Of a DNA stretch of 22,328 bases, positions 14,474 through 22,328 are shown in pieces (position 1 is the first letter of the stretch; each line of letters starts with the position of its first letter). The notes below the pieces were generated by a model. That model saw only the letters and a program-made list of their open reading frames with translations, had not been told where the DNA came from and made no database searches. Position numbers and translations under genes: made by a program. The stretch is from Peptococcaceae bacterium (GTDB lineage Bacteria; Bacillota; Peptococcia; Peptococcales; Peptococcaceae), in the NCBI GenBank assembly GCA_017532485.1, contig JAFXJE010000116.1, positions 1-22,328 of the forward strand. Direction: 5' to 3'.

Positions 14474-14637
14474 TATTTATCCACCTGCAAATTTAATAAT
14501 TGTTATTGATTATAACATGGTTTAAACGAAAAAAAAAGATTGCACCTTTCTTCCAATACTTCTTAAATCCAGCCGTTAATTTCCTATTTGCATATATGCT
14601 GTATTTTTAGTAAGATATAAGTAAGCAGTATTATAGC

Positions 14638-14655
14638 CATAATGACATTATTATG
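14638..14655 (+). promoter_or_regulatory. Inverted repeat upstream of the siroheme protein gene, possible operator
   Basis: CATAAT and ATTATG are separated by 6 bases, just upstream of the ribosome binding site and after a possible -10 box (TATTAT, 14629-14634). The heptamer TGACATT also occurs twice, 17 bases apart (14643 and 14660). The binding protein is unknown. Confidence 0.3.
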
Positions 14656-14687
14656 TAACTGACATTCATGTATTGGAGGAATATTCT

Positions 14688-15356
14688 ATGATTCAAGAAT
14701 CTGCACGCAGTGGTATCGTCCAAAAAGATAAAGAAACTGTTGCCTTAATTCCAGAAATTAAATTTGGCATGATGACACCGGAAGATTTAGAGAAATTGGC
14801 GTCAGTATCTCGCAAATATGAAATACCTATTATCAAAATTACATCTGCCCAAAGAATTGCTTTGGTAGGTGTTCAACCAGAACATGTTGAGTCTATTTGG
14901 GATGAGTTAGGCATGGAACCAGGTCATGGTCTTGGCACAGGACTCAATTATATTCAATCTTGTCCAGGAACTAGTGTCTGTCGTTTAGGACAGCGCGATT
15001 CCTTGGAAATGGCAGAACGCCTTTACGATACAATAAAACCATTAGGGCTTGAAGTTAAACTTAAAATTGGTGTTTCGGGTTGTCCACTTCAGTGTGGTGA
15101 AGGTGCAATTCGTGATATAGGTGTATTTGGCAAAAAAGCTACTGGCTGGACTATTCAGATTGGCGGCAACTCCGGTCTTAATGCTCGCGTAGGTGAAGTA
15201 TTGGCAACCGATTTAGAAGACGATATTTTAGTAGAAACTATTCTTAAGCTCTTAGTATACTACAAAGAAAATATGAAACCAAAAGAACGTATGTATCGTT
15301 TTATACCACGTATGGGTGGTGTAGGTGAAATACGAAAAGCTATCGGTTTAGAATAA
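14688..15356 (+). CDS. Small siroheme/4Fe-4S sulfite or nitrite reductase-like protein
   Basis: 222 residues. The N-terminal half is a ferredoxin-like sulfite/nitrite reductase domain (VALIPEIKFGMMTPEDLEKL, ITSAQRIALVGV). The second half carries the siroheme-4Fe4S ligand set C-x5-C (Cys92 and Cys98, SCPGTSVCRLGQRDS) and C-x3-C (Cys132 and Cys136, SGCPLQCGEG). Dissimilatory and assimilatory sulfite reductases are much longer. This single-repeat size is that of the low-molecular-weight assimilatory-type sulfite reductase known from Desulfovibrio and of related archaeal proteins. No electron-donor subunit or siroheme synthesis gene is adjacent, so the true substrate (sulfite, nitrite or other) is open. 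The start is ATG at 14688, with GGAGG 8 bases upstream; the frame's TTG 15 bases earlier overlaps that site. Confidence 0.85.
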   Translation: MIQESARSGIVQKDKETVALIPEIKFGMMTPEDLEKLASVSRKYEIPIIKITSAQRIALVGVQPEHVESIWDELGMEPGHGLGTGLNYIQSCPGTSVCRLGQRDSLEMAERLYDTIKPLGLEVKLKIGVSGCPLQCGEGAIRDIGVFGKKATGWTIQIGGNSGLNARVGEVLATDLEDDILVETILKLLVYYKENMKPKERMYRFIPRMGGVGEIRKAIGLE

Positions 15357-15368
15357 TTTTTTAAACAC

Positions 15369-15447
15369 AAAAAAGCAGCAACCACTTCCGGTATTGTCTA
15401 TACTTTAATAAACAATACTGCTGAAATTTCGTTGCTGCTTTTATTTA
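15369..15447. terminator. Long bidirectional terminator with nested hairpin
   Basis: Outer arms AAAAGCAGCAAC (15371-15382) and its exact complement (15431-15442) enclose a second stem, GTATTGT (15391-15397) with ACAATAC (15412-15418). T-rich runs follow on both strands. It lies between the convergent siroheme protein and GGDEF-EAL genes and would end both transcripts. Confidence 0.8.
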
Positions 15448-15466
15448 GTTTTCACTTAAATTTATC

Positions 15467-16870
15467 TTAATGATACATCATGCGTTCATATTCCTGAACA
15501 GGCACAGGCTTGGAAAAATAGTAACCTTGACCTTTTGCACAACCAATTTTTTTCAAGAAATCAGCTTGCTCTTTTGTTTCAATCCCCTCAGCTACAATAT
15601 CCAAACTCAATTTTCGAGCCATATCAACTACTGAAGCCAAAATACTGCTGCCACGACTGCCTAAACTATCGCCAGATAAGAAACAAAGGTCAATTTTTAA
15701 AACATCAACAAACAAATCCTTCAGCATATTTAAGGAAGAATATCCACTGCCAAAATCATCCATCATAATACTGAAACCATGACTTTGCAAACAAATCATT
15801 GCATCATTCAAACTAGACGAATTTTCCACATAAGCACTTTCTGTTATCTCTAAAGCCAATAACTCCGGTGGAACATTATATTTTTTAGTCAAACCAATAA
15901 TTTTGTCGCATAATTCAGGATTATACAGGTTAACTTTTGACACATTAACAGAAATCGGTGAAACCAATCTGCCTTCATCCAACCATTTGCGAATTAAACG
16001 ACAAGTCTGTTCCCAAATATATTCATCTAACTTCATAATAAATCCATTACGTTCAAAAATTGGTACAAATTCTGCTGGTGAAATCAGCCCTTCCACCGGA
16101 TGATTCCAACGAACTAACGCCTCTGCACCAACAATAGCATTCTTATTCAATTCGTACTTAGGCTGTAAATAAATCATAAATTGGTCTTCGTTCAAAGCAG
16201 TAGTCATTTGATTCATCAAATCCTGCTCCCGCAACAATTGCTGATGTAATTGTTGATTATAAAATGTATAATTCTTCAAGGCACTGCCTTTTATTCTTTT
16301 TAAAGCTAAATGAGCACGGTCACACATCATTTCTATTGACAAGCTTCTGTCAGTCATTGGATAAATACCGAAATAAGGCTTAACATCGAAATTCAACTTA
16401 TAACTGCCAATCAAATAGCTCAATTTATTAACTATTTCATACACATAATTTCCTTCATAAGGAACACACATCACAAAAACATCATTATGCCAGCGACCAT
16501 AAATAATATCTTTACAAATTGCAGAAGTGTATTTCAAGGCATTAGCAATAAATTTCAATAATTTATCGCCTTCTTCACGCCCAAACAGCTCATTGATAAT
16601 TTTAAACCGTTCGATATCAAAGCGAACTAATAAATAATTTCGTTCAGGTCTTTGTTGAATTTCTTCACTGACTTTCTTGACAAATGTCCGTTTATTATAT
16701 ACTCCAGTTAAAGCATCATAATGACGATAATAGTCCATTTTTTCTTGCAATAATAATAATTGACTATACATCTCCATTTCTTTTTCAGAATATAACAAAT
16801 CCTCTAAGTCAGCATTAAAGCCCTTAATTGCTTCTTGGTCGAGTAGATTAATCAACTCACCATATTGCAT
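15467..16870 (-). CDS. GGDEF-EAL protein with degenerate cyclase site, probable c-di-GMP phosphodiesterase
   Basis: 467 residues, cytoplasmic. A short helical N-terminus (1-50) has no recognisable sensor. The GGDEF domain (about 52-205) begins with YDALTGVYNKRTF, but the signature is WHNDVF (127-132) instead of GGDEF, so it should not make c-di-GMP. The EAL domain (about 220-467) looks active: Glu250-Ala-Leu, Asn309 (SVNVS), Glu341 (EITES), Asp371-Asp372 (DDFGSGYSS), Lys392 (LKID), Glu428 (AEGIE) and Gln448 (GQGYYFSKP) are all present. It should hydrolyse c-di-GMP to pGpG. Between two receptors of the chemotaxis type it may act in motility or surface behaviour. The ribosome binding site is weak (GTAGG, 5 bases before ATG). 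Confidence 0.92.
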   Translation of the reverse strand: MQYGELINLLDQEAIKGFNADLEDLLYSEKEMEMYSQLLLLQEKMDYYRHYDALTGVYNKRTFVKKVSEEIQQRPERNYLLVRFDIERFKIINELFGREEGDKLLKFIANALKYTSAICKDIIYGRWHNDVFVMCVPYEGNYVYEIVNKLSYLIGSYKLNFDVKPYFGIYPMTDRSLSIEMMCDRAHLALKRIKGSALKNYTFYNQQLHQQLLREQDLMNQMTTALNEDQFMIYLQPKYELNKNAIVGAEALVRWNHPVEGLISPAEFVPIFERNGFIMKLDEYIWEQTCRLIRKWLDEGRLVSPISVNVSKVNLYNPELCDKIIGLTKKYNVPPELLALEITESAYVENSSSLNDAMICLQSHGFSIMMDDFGSGYSSLNMLKDLFVDVLKIDLCFLSGDSLGSRGSSILASVVDMARKLSLDIVAEGIETKEQADFLKKIGCAKGQGYYFSKPVPVQEYERMMYH

Positions 16871-16913
16871 ATTACCTACACCCTTTGTATAAGAATTTTC
16901 TCACATGCTTCGC

Positions 16914-16942
16914 ATTATAACACGCATTGTCCACCCTTGCAA
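16914..16942 (-). promoter_or_regulatory. Sigma-A type promoter of the GGDEF-EAL gene
   Basis: On the minus strand TTGCAA (16937-16942) and TATAAT (16914-16919) are 17 bases apart, about 45 bases upstream of the start codon. Confidence 0.7.
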
Positions 16943-16990
16943 GACTTTTGTACATATTTTCGATAAAATCTCCTAATCTTTCCTGCGATG

Positions 16991-17024
16991 AAAAAAGCCC
17001 TTTCTTGACTAGAAAGGACTTTTT
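16991..17024 (-). terminator. Rho-independent terminator of the Cache-like chemoreceptor gene
   Basis: A 13-14 base stem (AAAGCCCTTTCT type arms, 16991-17004 and 17011-17024) has a T-run on the minus strand. It starts 14 bases after the chemoreceptor stop codon. Confidence 0.85.
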
Positions 17025-17037
17025 CCTATTTTATAAC

Positions 17038-18921
17038 TTATCTTTTTAAATTCATATTTCTTTCAGAAAGAGTTTGCAGATTTTGAACTTCGTCCAACAA
17101 ATCAGAAACGCCTTGTTTTGTTTCTTCTACTACCAATAAATTATTATGAACAATATCTTTCACTTGGTCACTGGCAGTACGAATTTCTTCTACTGTGTCA
17201 TGTTGACGTGCAGAAGCTTCTAAAATCTCGCCTGTCAAACGATTAGCTTCTCTAGATTTTTCCATAGATTCATGAATAATTCTATTTGCCTGTTCAGACA
17301 ATACTTCACCCGACTGCATTAAAGTAACTGTTTTACCAATCATATCAGCAGTTTGTTTAGCTGACTCTGCAGATTTGCTTGCCAAATTTCGCACTTCATC
17401 AGCAACAACAGCAAATCCTTTACCAGCAGCACCAGCACGAGCAGCTTCAACAGCAGCATTTAAAGCCAAAATATTTGTCTGGAAAGAAATATCATCAATA
17501 GCTTTGATAACTAGTTGAATTTCATTAGATTTTTGATTTAAGTCTTCCATTACTGCTGTCAACTGCCGTAAAGCATCAATACCATTATTCAAGCTTTCTT
17601 CTGCTTCGACAGAAACATGACCTGCCTGTTTTACTTTCTCATTATCGGTAGATAACTGCTGTTCCAACTCATTAATGCTATTAGCTAATCGTTCAATCGA
17701 ACTCATTTGCATACTAGCACCTAAATCAAGTTTTTCTGCAGTATTCAAGTTATTATCAGACAATACTCTTAAAGTAGTCGAAATTTCACCAACTTTAACT
17801 GCAACTTCTTGTTGTTTTTGATACAATAAACGACTTTGTTTCATTTTTTCGCCTAAGCTAGCGACCATACTATTGATACCATCCGATAATTGTTCAAATT
17901 CAGGACAATCACGAACTTCAACGGAACGGTTTAAATCACCTTGTTCAATAGCTGCTAATTCTTTACCAATTATTTCTAGAGGCTGAGTAATTTTTCTTCT
18001 CAATAAGACACGAATTACCAACATTGTTACTACTACTACTACTATATCACTAATTAATAACACTAACATTTGTAAATTACGAGTACTTACCATAGCACTA
18101 TAATCTTTGTACGCTACAATGACATAGTCGCCAGCATCCTGCCCTATTGCACGAACTTTTTGACCATTAATTTTTATAGTTTGACATTCGTCTAAAATTC
18201 CGTCAACACCATTTTTCAAGCCAATTTCTTCTGCCTGCAAACCAATTAAAGCAGTGTCATTGTGCCAAGCAATTGTATTATCTGCTTTATTTAAAGCAAA
18301 TACACCCTCTTCGCCATCCACATAAATTTTTAACACATTGCCTATTTCATTATTTTTTAAAGCAGCTTCCAACCTCTCAGGCTGCATCCCAATTTGGACG
18401 ATACCAGGTTCATCATAACGGGAAACACCAATATATTGGAATAAAATACCCATTGCCCCATTTGGCTGAGGCTCTTGAGCCAATTCCATGCTAGGATTTT
18501 GTAAAATAGGCATAAATTCAGCAGTTTGGTCAGAACCTCTCATATCAAAACCATAATAACCAGGAACTGTCCCCCATTGAATTATCCCATTACCGTCAAT
18601 TACGTGAACTTCATCAACATCTAGCAATACTAAAATTTCATTTAATTTGTCCATATCATAAATAATAGCCGGATTTTGTTCAATCATCGCTGAGAATGCT
18701 CTGGCTCTTGCCAAAAAGTCCTCACCGGTACTTATTTTCAACTGTTCAATTTCTTGTTCATTTTCGATTAATTTCTGACCTACTTCATCAGCTAAGTAAC
18801 TCAAACGTGTGTCAGCATCTCGATACGCATTTACTGTTTGAAAAGCAAATACAATAACAAGCGTAATAATCATTGCAATGGAAATTACAATACTAGCTGG
18901 TTTCAAAAATTTGTTTTGCAT
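17038..18921 (-). CDS. Methyl-accepting chemotaxis protein with extracytoplasmic Cache-like sensor
   Basis: 627 residues with classical receptor layout: membrane helix 1 (about 8-30), extracellular sensor (about 31-280, with VDEVHVIDGNGIIQWG and AGDYVIVAYKDYSAM, suggesting a double-Cache-like fold), membrane helix 2 (about 285-308, SDIVVVVVTMLVIRVLL), HAMP (ITQPLEIIGKELAAIEQGDL) and a cytoplasmic coiled coil. The signalling tip is canonical: DISFQTNILALNAAVEAARA, then GKGFAVVADEVRNLA. It reports a small extracellular ligand, not identifiable here, to CheA/CheW. No che genes are in the window. AAAGGAGG stands 7 bases before the ATG. The 263 bases upstream (18922-19184) hold no gene; TATAAT on the minus strand near 18970 lacks a clear -35 box. 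Confidence 0.94.
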   Translation of the reverse strand: MQNKFLKPASIVISIAMIITLVIVFAFQTVNAYRDADTRLSYLADEVGQKLIENEQEIEQLKISTGEDFLARARAFSAMIEQNPAIIYDMDKLNEILVLLDVDEVHVIDGNGIIQWGTVPGYYGFDMRGSDQTAEFMPILQNPSMELAQEPQPNGAMGILFQYIGVSRYDEPGIVQIGMQPERLEAALKNNEIGNVLKIYVDGEEGVFALNKADNTIAWHNDTALIGLQAEEIGLKNGVDGILDECQTIKINGQKVRAIGQDAGDYVIVAYKDYSAMVSTRNLQMLVLLISDIVVVVVTMLVIRVLLRRKITQPLEIIGKELAAIEQGDLNRSVEVRDCPEFEQLSDGINSMVASLGEKMKQSRLLYQKQQEVAVKVGEISTTLRVLSDNNLNTAEKLDLGASMQMSSIERLANSINELEQQLSTDNEKVKQAGHVSVEAEESLNNGIDALRQLTAVMEDLNQKSNEIQLVIKAIDDISFQTNILALNAAVEAARAGAAGKGFAVVADEVRNLASKSAESAKQTADMIGKTVTLMQSGEVLSEQANRIIHESMEKSREANRLTGEILEASARQHDTVEEIRTASDQVKDIVHNNLLVVEETKQGVSDLLDEVQNLQTLSERNMNLKR

Positions 18922-19158
18922 ATTTATGCCTCCTTTAATTAAATTTTATTTAGTTAAATCCATTGTAATTATAACCTAAAACAACATATTAAAAGATTTT
19001 TTTACACGAAACGACCTCAAAATGTACTCAATCTACCTCAGTAAATAGACAATTCTATACAATATCTTAACTTTATGATAGCATATTTTTTCATCATTTA
19101 CTACTAAATTTTACTTTATTAGACAATTTTTCAACCAATTTCTTACCCTAAACAGAAA

Positions 19159-19186
19159 AGAGGGTGAGTTTTTTCCCTCACCCTCT
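19159..19186 (-). terminator. Rho-independent terminator of the PRC-barrel gene
   Basis: Perfect 10-base arms AGAGGGTGAG (19159-19168) and CTCACCCTCT (19177-19186) have TTTTC following on the minus strand. The upstream arm includes the last bases of the coding region. Confidence 0.85.
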
Positions 19187-19547
19187 AACACTCAGTATCC
19201 TTTTCTTCGTCTTCTTTTTCCTCTGCAACCATTAATTCCTGTATTTCTTCGTGCCATAATTTACGATTGCGTCTGTTTTTCTTATATAAGCGTTGTTGTT
19301 CTTCCACCAATTCTTCAGCATGAATGAGAATAACATCTACACCAATGCGAACAACTTTTTCCCATGGAATAAACAATTCTCCGCGACTTTGCAGCAAACT
19401 CCATAAGCCCGATACTCCAGGCAAAATTAAAGATTTGATGCAGCCTCTTTCAAGGTCCAATTCTACATCTTTAATATTACCCCAGCACTTGCCGTCAGCA
19501 ATATTAATAATTTGTCTTTCTTGTAAATCAGATATTTGCGCAGCCAT
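19185..19547 (-). CDS. YlmC/YmxH-type PRC-barrel protein
   Basis: 120 residues. The PRC-barrel core (about 5-78) shows the family pattern ISDLQERQIINIADGKCWGN, DVELDLERGCIKSLILPG, and ELFIPWEKVVRIGVDVILIH. The C-terminal 40 residues are charged and acidic (VAEEKEDEEKDTEC), longer than the shortest family members. YlmC/YmxH proteins are linked with sporulation in Bacillus, and ymxH lies close to pnp there, as here. The biochemical role is unknown. GGGAGGA lies about 9 bases before the ATG. It follows the HAD gene by 69 bases on the same strand, so co-transcription is likely. Confidence 0.85.
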   Translation of the reverse strand: MAAQISDLQERQIINIADGKCWGNIKDVELDLERGCIKSLILPGVSGLWSLLQSRGELFIPWEKVVRIGVDVILIHAEELVEEQQRLYKKNRRNRKLWHEEIQELMVAEEKEDEEKDTEC

Positions 19548-19616
19548 ATAGATTGTCCTCCCTAAAACGAGCGTATTTTCTCGTCAATTTAGTTAATATA
19601 TATGCCTGCTTCTTGC

Positions 19617-20321
19617 TTACAATGCCTGCACAAATTTTAATAAATCTTCTTTCTTACCTTTCAATCCATGGTAATCATCAGGGTTGCCACCTTTTACTTG
19701 GTCGAGTAATAGATAAAAATCCAATCCTGCCTCCATAGCAGCCATATCCTCAACCATACCATTGCCAATCATTAAACATTTAGTTGGGTCGTAGCCAAAT
19801 TTTTCACAGATTTCTAAAAAATACTCCTTACTAGGTTTACAATAACAACAATCTTCATAACCTGTCACTAGCTGCCAATTAATATGCTCCACACCACTCC
19901 AGATTAAACGATGTTTATTAGCTTCTTTAGGCAATAATGGATTTGTTGCCACAATCAACGGATAGCCTTTAGCTGCTAAAGTTTCAACAACCTTAATGAT
20001 GGTAGCATCTTTTTCTTGCTCTGCTTCAATTTGACCAAATTTCTGCTCATAAAATTGCAAAAACAAAGGCTCTACCTCTGCTCTTTTCCATGAAGTATTT
20101 TTTTCAAAAAACATCCAAAAATATTCTTCATTGGTTACGCCAGGATGATTTTCTTTCATCACATCACTGCCTGCTGCCAACATTTTAGCCATTGTCTTGC
20201 CTTGCCCTGGCATTATCTGTTCAAAAAATTTAGCCACACCCATAACATAACCATCTAAAAATTTCTTTTCATCTAATGATAATAGTGTTTCATCCATATC
20301 GAAAAAAATAGCTTGATACAT
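19617..20321 (-). CDS. HAD superfamily hydrolase (phosphatase-like)
   Basis: 234 residues. All four HAD motifs are visible: motif I FFDMDETLL (nucleophile Asp8, acid Asp10), motif II VATNP, motif III Lys in CKPSKEY, and motif IV GNGMVEDM. A helical C1 cap lies between motifs I and II (about 17-100). These are features of small-molecule phosphatases such as phosphoglycolate-phosphatase relatives. The exact substrate cannot be read from the sequence. AAGGAGG is about 7 bases before the ATG. The promoter (20369-20396) overlaps the divergent promoter of the next gene. Confidence 0.88.
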   Translation of the reverse strand: MYQAIFFDMDETLLSLDEKKFLDGYVMGVAKFFEQIMPGQGKTMAKMLAAGSDVMKENHPGVTNEEYFWMFFEKNTSWKRAEVEPLFLQFYEQKFGQIEAEQEKDATIIKVVETLAAKGYPLIVATNPLLPKEANKHRLIWSGVEHINWQLVTGYEDCCYCKPSKEYFLEICEKFGYDPTKCLMIGNGMVEDMAAMEAGLDFYLLLDQVKGGNPDDYHGLKGKKEDLLKFVQAL

Positions 20322-20368
20322 ATGAAATCCTCCTTACTTCAAATAGCTTACTCATTATTTTGTTTACA

Positions 20369-20396
20369 ATTATAACACAGTTTCTTTACTTTACAA
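20369..20396 (-). promoter_or_regulatory. Promoter of the HAD gene
   Basis: On the minus strand TTGTAA (20391-20396) and TATAAT (20369-20374) are 16 bases apart. The -35 box occupies the same bases as the -35 box of the divergent promoter. Confidence 0.6.
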
Positions 20397-20418
20397 ATCT
20401 TTTGCTGCCTTTTATAAT
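20390..20418 (+). promoter_or_regulatory. Promoter of the unknown 227-residue protein gene
   Basis: TTTACA (20390-20395) and TATAAT (20413-20418) are separated by 17 bases. AAAGGAGG follows 8 bases after the -10 box, so the leader is very short. Confidence 0.7.
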
Positions 20419-20440
20419 CATATTCAAAGGAGGTAAGCCT

Positions 20441-21124
20441 ATGCAGAACCATATTCATCGTTTTTTTGCCAATCTTCCTTATAGAGAACAGATTGCTTTT
20501 GAAGAAGAAATTTCTAATGATGCAGAACTTAATCTCAAACAATTAATTGCGCATCATAAACCTACAGCTGAAAATCTTTATCCCCATGAAATCCTGTTCC
20601 TTTTTTATGCTTCAGATTATCAAGTAACACAAACAGATTTCCCTAAATTTTGGCAAACTCTGTTTGGAATCTACTATCCTGAGGAAATTTTGCAAAAACT
20701 TTTTGACGAAGATTTTTTAGAAATTAATAAAGAAACTTATTTTTATAATTTGACAGAAAAAGGCAGCCAAACTCTAGATAAATACCAATACATTCCTTTT
20801 GTTCATCAACATCCTTTTTGCAATATTGGCATTTGGACTATGCACAAATTAGTACAAGAAACGCCTGAAAAAGATTATCTATCTATTATCTACGAACGCT
20901 ATCAACAATTTTGTCGCAGTTATCTCAAATCACATAACTATATCGGCTACCGCAACACTTTAGTACAGATGAGCCAATTTACAGAACTTTGTGGCCGTAC
21001 AGAAGAAACTGCCAGAATTCTGCCTCTCGTCTCTTACCTCAATCTATATCTGGAAAACGATGTAGATGAAAATACACTCACCGAGATTAAAAATCTGAGC
21101 AGGCAATTTTTGCTCTCACCTTAA
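20441..21124 (+). CDS. Hypothetical protein with winged-helix-like segment
   Basis: 227 residues, no signal peptide or membrane helix. The middle (about 50-125) reads HEILFLFYASDYQV, FPKFWQTLFGIYYPEEILQK, FLEINKETYFYNLTEKGSQT and YIPFVHQHP. From memory this block (helices, then YxLTxKG, then YxxxxH) occurs in Firmicutes proteins that also carry a SAP domain. No SAP domain is present here. The C-terminal 90 residues are helical, TPR-like in feel (YERYQQFCRSYLKSHNY, TEETARILPLVSYLNLYLEN). The frame extends upstream to 20360, but AAAGGAGG is 7 bases before the ATG at 20441 and the promoter lies within the extension. Function unknown. Confidence 0.75.
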   Translation: MQNHIHRFFANLPYREQIAFEEEISNDAELNLKQLIAHHKPTAENLYPHEILFLFYASDYQVTQTDFPKFWQTLFGIYYPEEILQKLFDEDFLEINKETYFYNLTEKGSQTLDKYQYIPFVHQHPFCNIGIWTMHKLVQETPEKDYLSIIYERYQQFCRSYLKSHNYIGYRNTLVQMSQFTELCGRTEETARILPLVSYLNLYLENDVDENTLTEIKNLSRQFLLSP

Positions 21125-21154
21125 TCTTGTGAGGAGATACTAAGAGATATCACA

Positions 21155-21197
21155 TAAAAAACGGCTAGGACAAAAATCCTAGCCGTTCATTTTTTAT
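21155..21197. terminator. Strong bidirectional terminator between the unknown gene and pnp
   Basis: Perfect 10-base arms ACGGCTAGGA (21161-21170) and TCCTAGCCGT (21177-21186) have T-runs on both strands (21190-21195 on plus; complement of 21156-21160 on minus). It ends both convergent genes. Confidence 0.9.
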
Positions 21198-22328
21198 TGT
21201 TCGTTTTGTAATAATACTTTGCGAGATAAGTTTACACGGCCTTGTTTATCGATTTCGATACATTTAACCATGATTTCATCACCAATTTTTACTGCATCTT
21301 CAACTTTGTTTACTCTTTCTAAAGCTAATTGAGAGATATGAACTAAACCGTCTTTACCTGGTAATACTTCCACAAAAGCACCAAAATCAGTAATGCGTAC
21401 TACTTTACCCATATATACGCCACCAACTTCAACTTCTTTAGTTAAATCTTCAATAATTTTTACAGCTTTAGCTGCAGCTTCAGAATCACTGGACATGATA
21501 GCTACTTTACCATCATCTTCGATATCGATTTTAACACCAGTATCTTCAACGATTTTCTTAATAACTTTACCGCCAGGCCCGATAACATCACGGATTTTAT
21601 CAGGATTAATCATCATTGTGATTACGCGTGGTGCGTATGGAGACAATTCTTGTCTTGCTTCAGGAATAGCTTCCAACATTTTATTTAAGATGAACATACG
21701 ACCATCTTTAGCTTGTTTCAAAGCTTGTTCCAAAATTGGTTTGTTGATACCGTCAATTTTGATATCCATTTGAATAGCTGTAACACCTTCTGTAGTACCA
21801 GCTACTTTAAAGTCCATATCACCCAGAGCATCTTCTAAACCTTGTAAGTCAGTTAATACACTGAATTGGTTTTCTTCACGAATTAAGCCCATAGCTACAC
21901 CAGATACAGGACGTTTGATTGGCACACCTGCTGCCATTAAGGACATGGTGCTGCCGCAAACACTACCCATAGAAGTAGAACCGTTGGATTCTAATGCTTC
22001 AGATACTACACGGATTGTATATGGGAATTCTTCTTCGCTTGGAATTACAGGTAATAACGCCCTTTCAGCTAAAGCACCGTGACCAATTTCACGACGGCCT
22101 GGGCCACGCATTGGACGAGCTTCACCTACGCTGAATGGAGGGAAGTTATAGTGATGAATATAGCGTTTGCTAGTTTCACCATCTAAACCATCTAATAATT
22201 GTTCTTCACGCATTGCACCTAAAGCAACTACGGATAAAATCTGAGTTTGACCACGAGTAAATAACGCACTGCCGTGTGGACGAGGTAAAATATCTACTTC
22301 ACAGCTTAATGGACGAACTTCATCCATA
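21194..22328 (-). CDS. pnp: Polyribonucleotide nucleotidyltransferase (PNPase), C-terminal part, cut by window edge
   Basis: The visible 377 residues hold the end of the enzyme; the N-terminal RNase PH-like domain and linker lie beyond 22328. Seen here are the second RNase PH core (VRPLSCEVDILPRPHGSALF, RPMRGPGRREIGHGALAERA, SVCGSTMSLMAAG, LEDALGDMDFKVAGT), the KH domain (KIRDVIGPGGKVIKKI with its GPGG loop) and the S1 domain (VYMGKVVRITDFGAFVEVLP, DGLVHISQL). PNPase phosphorolyses RNA 3' ends in mRNA decay. The first visible Met is internal, not the start. Short C-terminus (LSRKVLLQNEQ) without the acidic or glycine-rich tail some relatives have. Confidence 0.97.
   Translation of the reverse strand, partial: MDEVRPLSCEVDILPRPHGSALFTRGQTQILSVVALGAMREEQLLDGLDGETSKRYIHHYNFPPFSVGEARPMRGPGRREIGHGALAERALLPVIPSEEEFPYTIRVVSEALESNGSTSMGSVCGSTMSLMAAGVPIKRPVSGVAMGLIREENQFSVLTDLQGLEDALGDMDFKVAGTTEGVTAIQMDIKIDGINKPILEQALKQAKDGRMFILNKMLEAIPEARQELSPYAPRVITMMINPDKIRDVIGPGGKVIKKIVEDTGVKIDIEDDGKVAIMSSDSEAAAKAVKIIEDLTKEVEVGGVYMGKVVRITDFGAFVEVLPGKDGLVHISQLALERVNKVEDAVKIGDEIMVKCIEIDKQGRVNLSRKVLLQNEQ

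Noticed and set aside
14515..14560. Run of nine A beside GATTGCACC, considered as a terminator for rarA-opposed transcription.
   Set aside because: The possible stem is only 4 base pairs and no gene ends there.
15371..15442. The 72-base nested inverted repeat could be an integron attC site or a small transposable palindrome.
   Set aside because: The ends do not fit the RYYYAAC/GTTRRRY pattern, no second copy is seen in the window, and its place between convergent genes with T-runs explains it as a terminator.
18922..19158. Intergenic stretch checked for a small gene, riboswitch or flagellar-type promoter.
   Set aside because: Only tiny frames without ribosome binding sites, no conserved RNA fold recognised, and no FliA-type promoter motif.
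19570..19595. ACGAG..CTCGT hairpin followed by TTTT on the minus strand between the HAD and PRC-barrel genes.
   Set aside because: The stem is only 5 base pairs, too weak to call a terminator; the two genes are treated as probably co-transcribed.

Overview
The window (22.3 kb, A+T rich) looks like chromosome of an anaerobic Bacillota species. Rubrerythrin, a small siroheme/4Fe-4S reductase and two chemoreceptors suggest an anaerobic, probably motile cell. SpoIIM-XerD-DeoB and PNPase-YlmC/YmxH neighbourhoods are those of spore-forming Firmicutes, and stalk-type copper-amine-oxidase-like domains and the protein styles fit Negativicutes. That class assignment is inference, since no rRNA or other decisive marker is present. 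No tRNA, rRNA, insertion sequence or CRISPR array was seen, and no gene-free stretch exceeds 300 bases.

Left part (1-6.9 kb, all minus strand): an accessory two-gene DUF3990 cassette with its own promoter and terminator; a secreted protein with two copper-amine-oxidase-like stalk domains; an HD-domain protein; a multi-span chemoreceptor; a TetR regulator followed by a 55-residue cysteine-rich KTR protein, which ends in a decayed copy of the family's C-terminus; rubrerythrin; and a cysteine-rich small protein.

Middle (6.9-12.1 kb): a minus-strand operon spoIIM-xerD-deoB-pdp (sporulation membrane protein, chromosome dimer resolution, nucleoside salvage). Divergent to it is a plus-strand operon of tiny genes (11288-12067): cysteine-rich membrane protein, helical soluble protein, 33-residue membrane peptide, cysteine/asparagine-rich membrane protein. 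The first three are chained by overlapping stop and start codons, including an 8-codon bridging ORF. This is the best candidate here for an undescribed system.

Right part (12.1-22.3 kb): mnmA and rarA (overlapping, minus); a low-molecular-weight sulfite/nitrite reductase-like gene (plus); a GGDEF-EAL protein with a ruined cyclase site and an intact phosphodiesterase site; a Cache-like chemoreceptor; a YlmC/YmxH PRC-barrel protein; a HAD phosphatase divergent from an unknown gene, through promoters whose -35 boxes overlap; and the 3' two thirds or so of pnp, cut by the window edge.

Many units end in strong hairpin terminators, several shared by convergent genes. Several starts were moved inward from the longest ORF because the ribosome binding site places them there.
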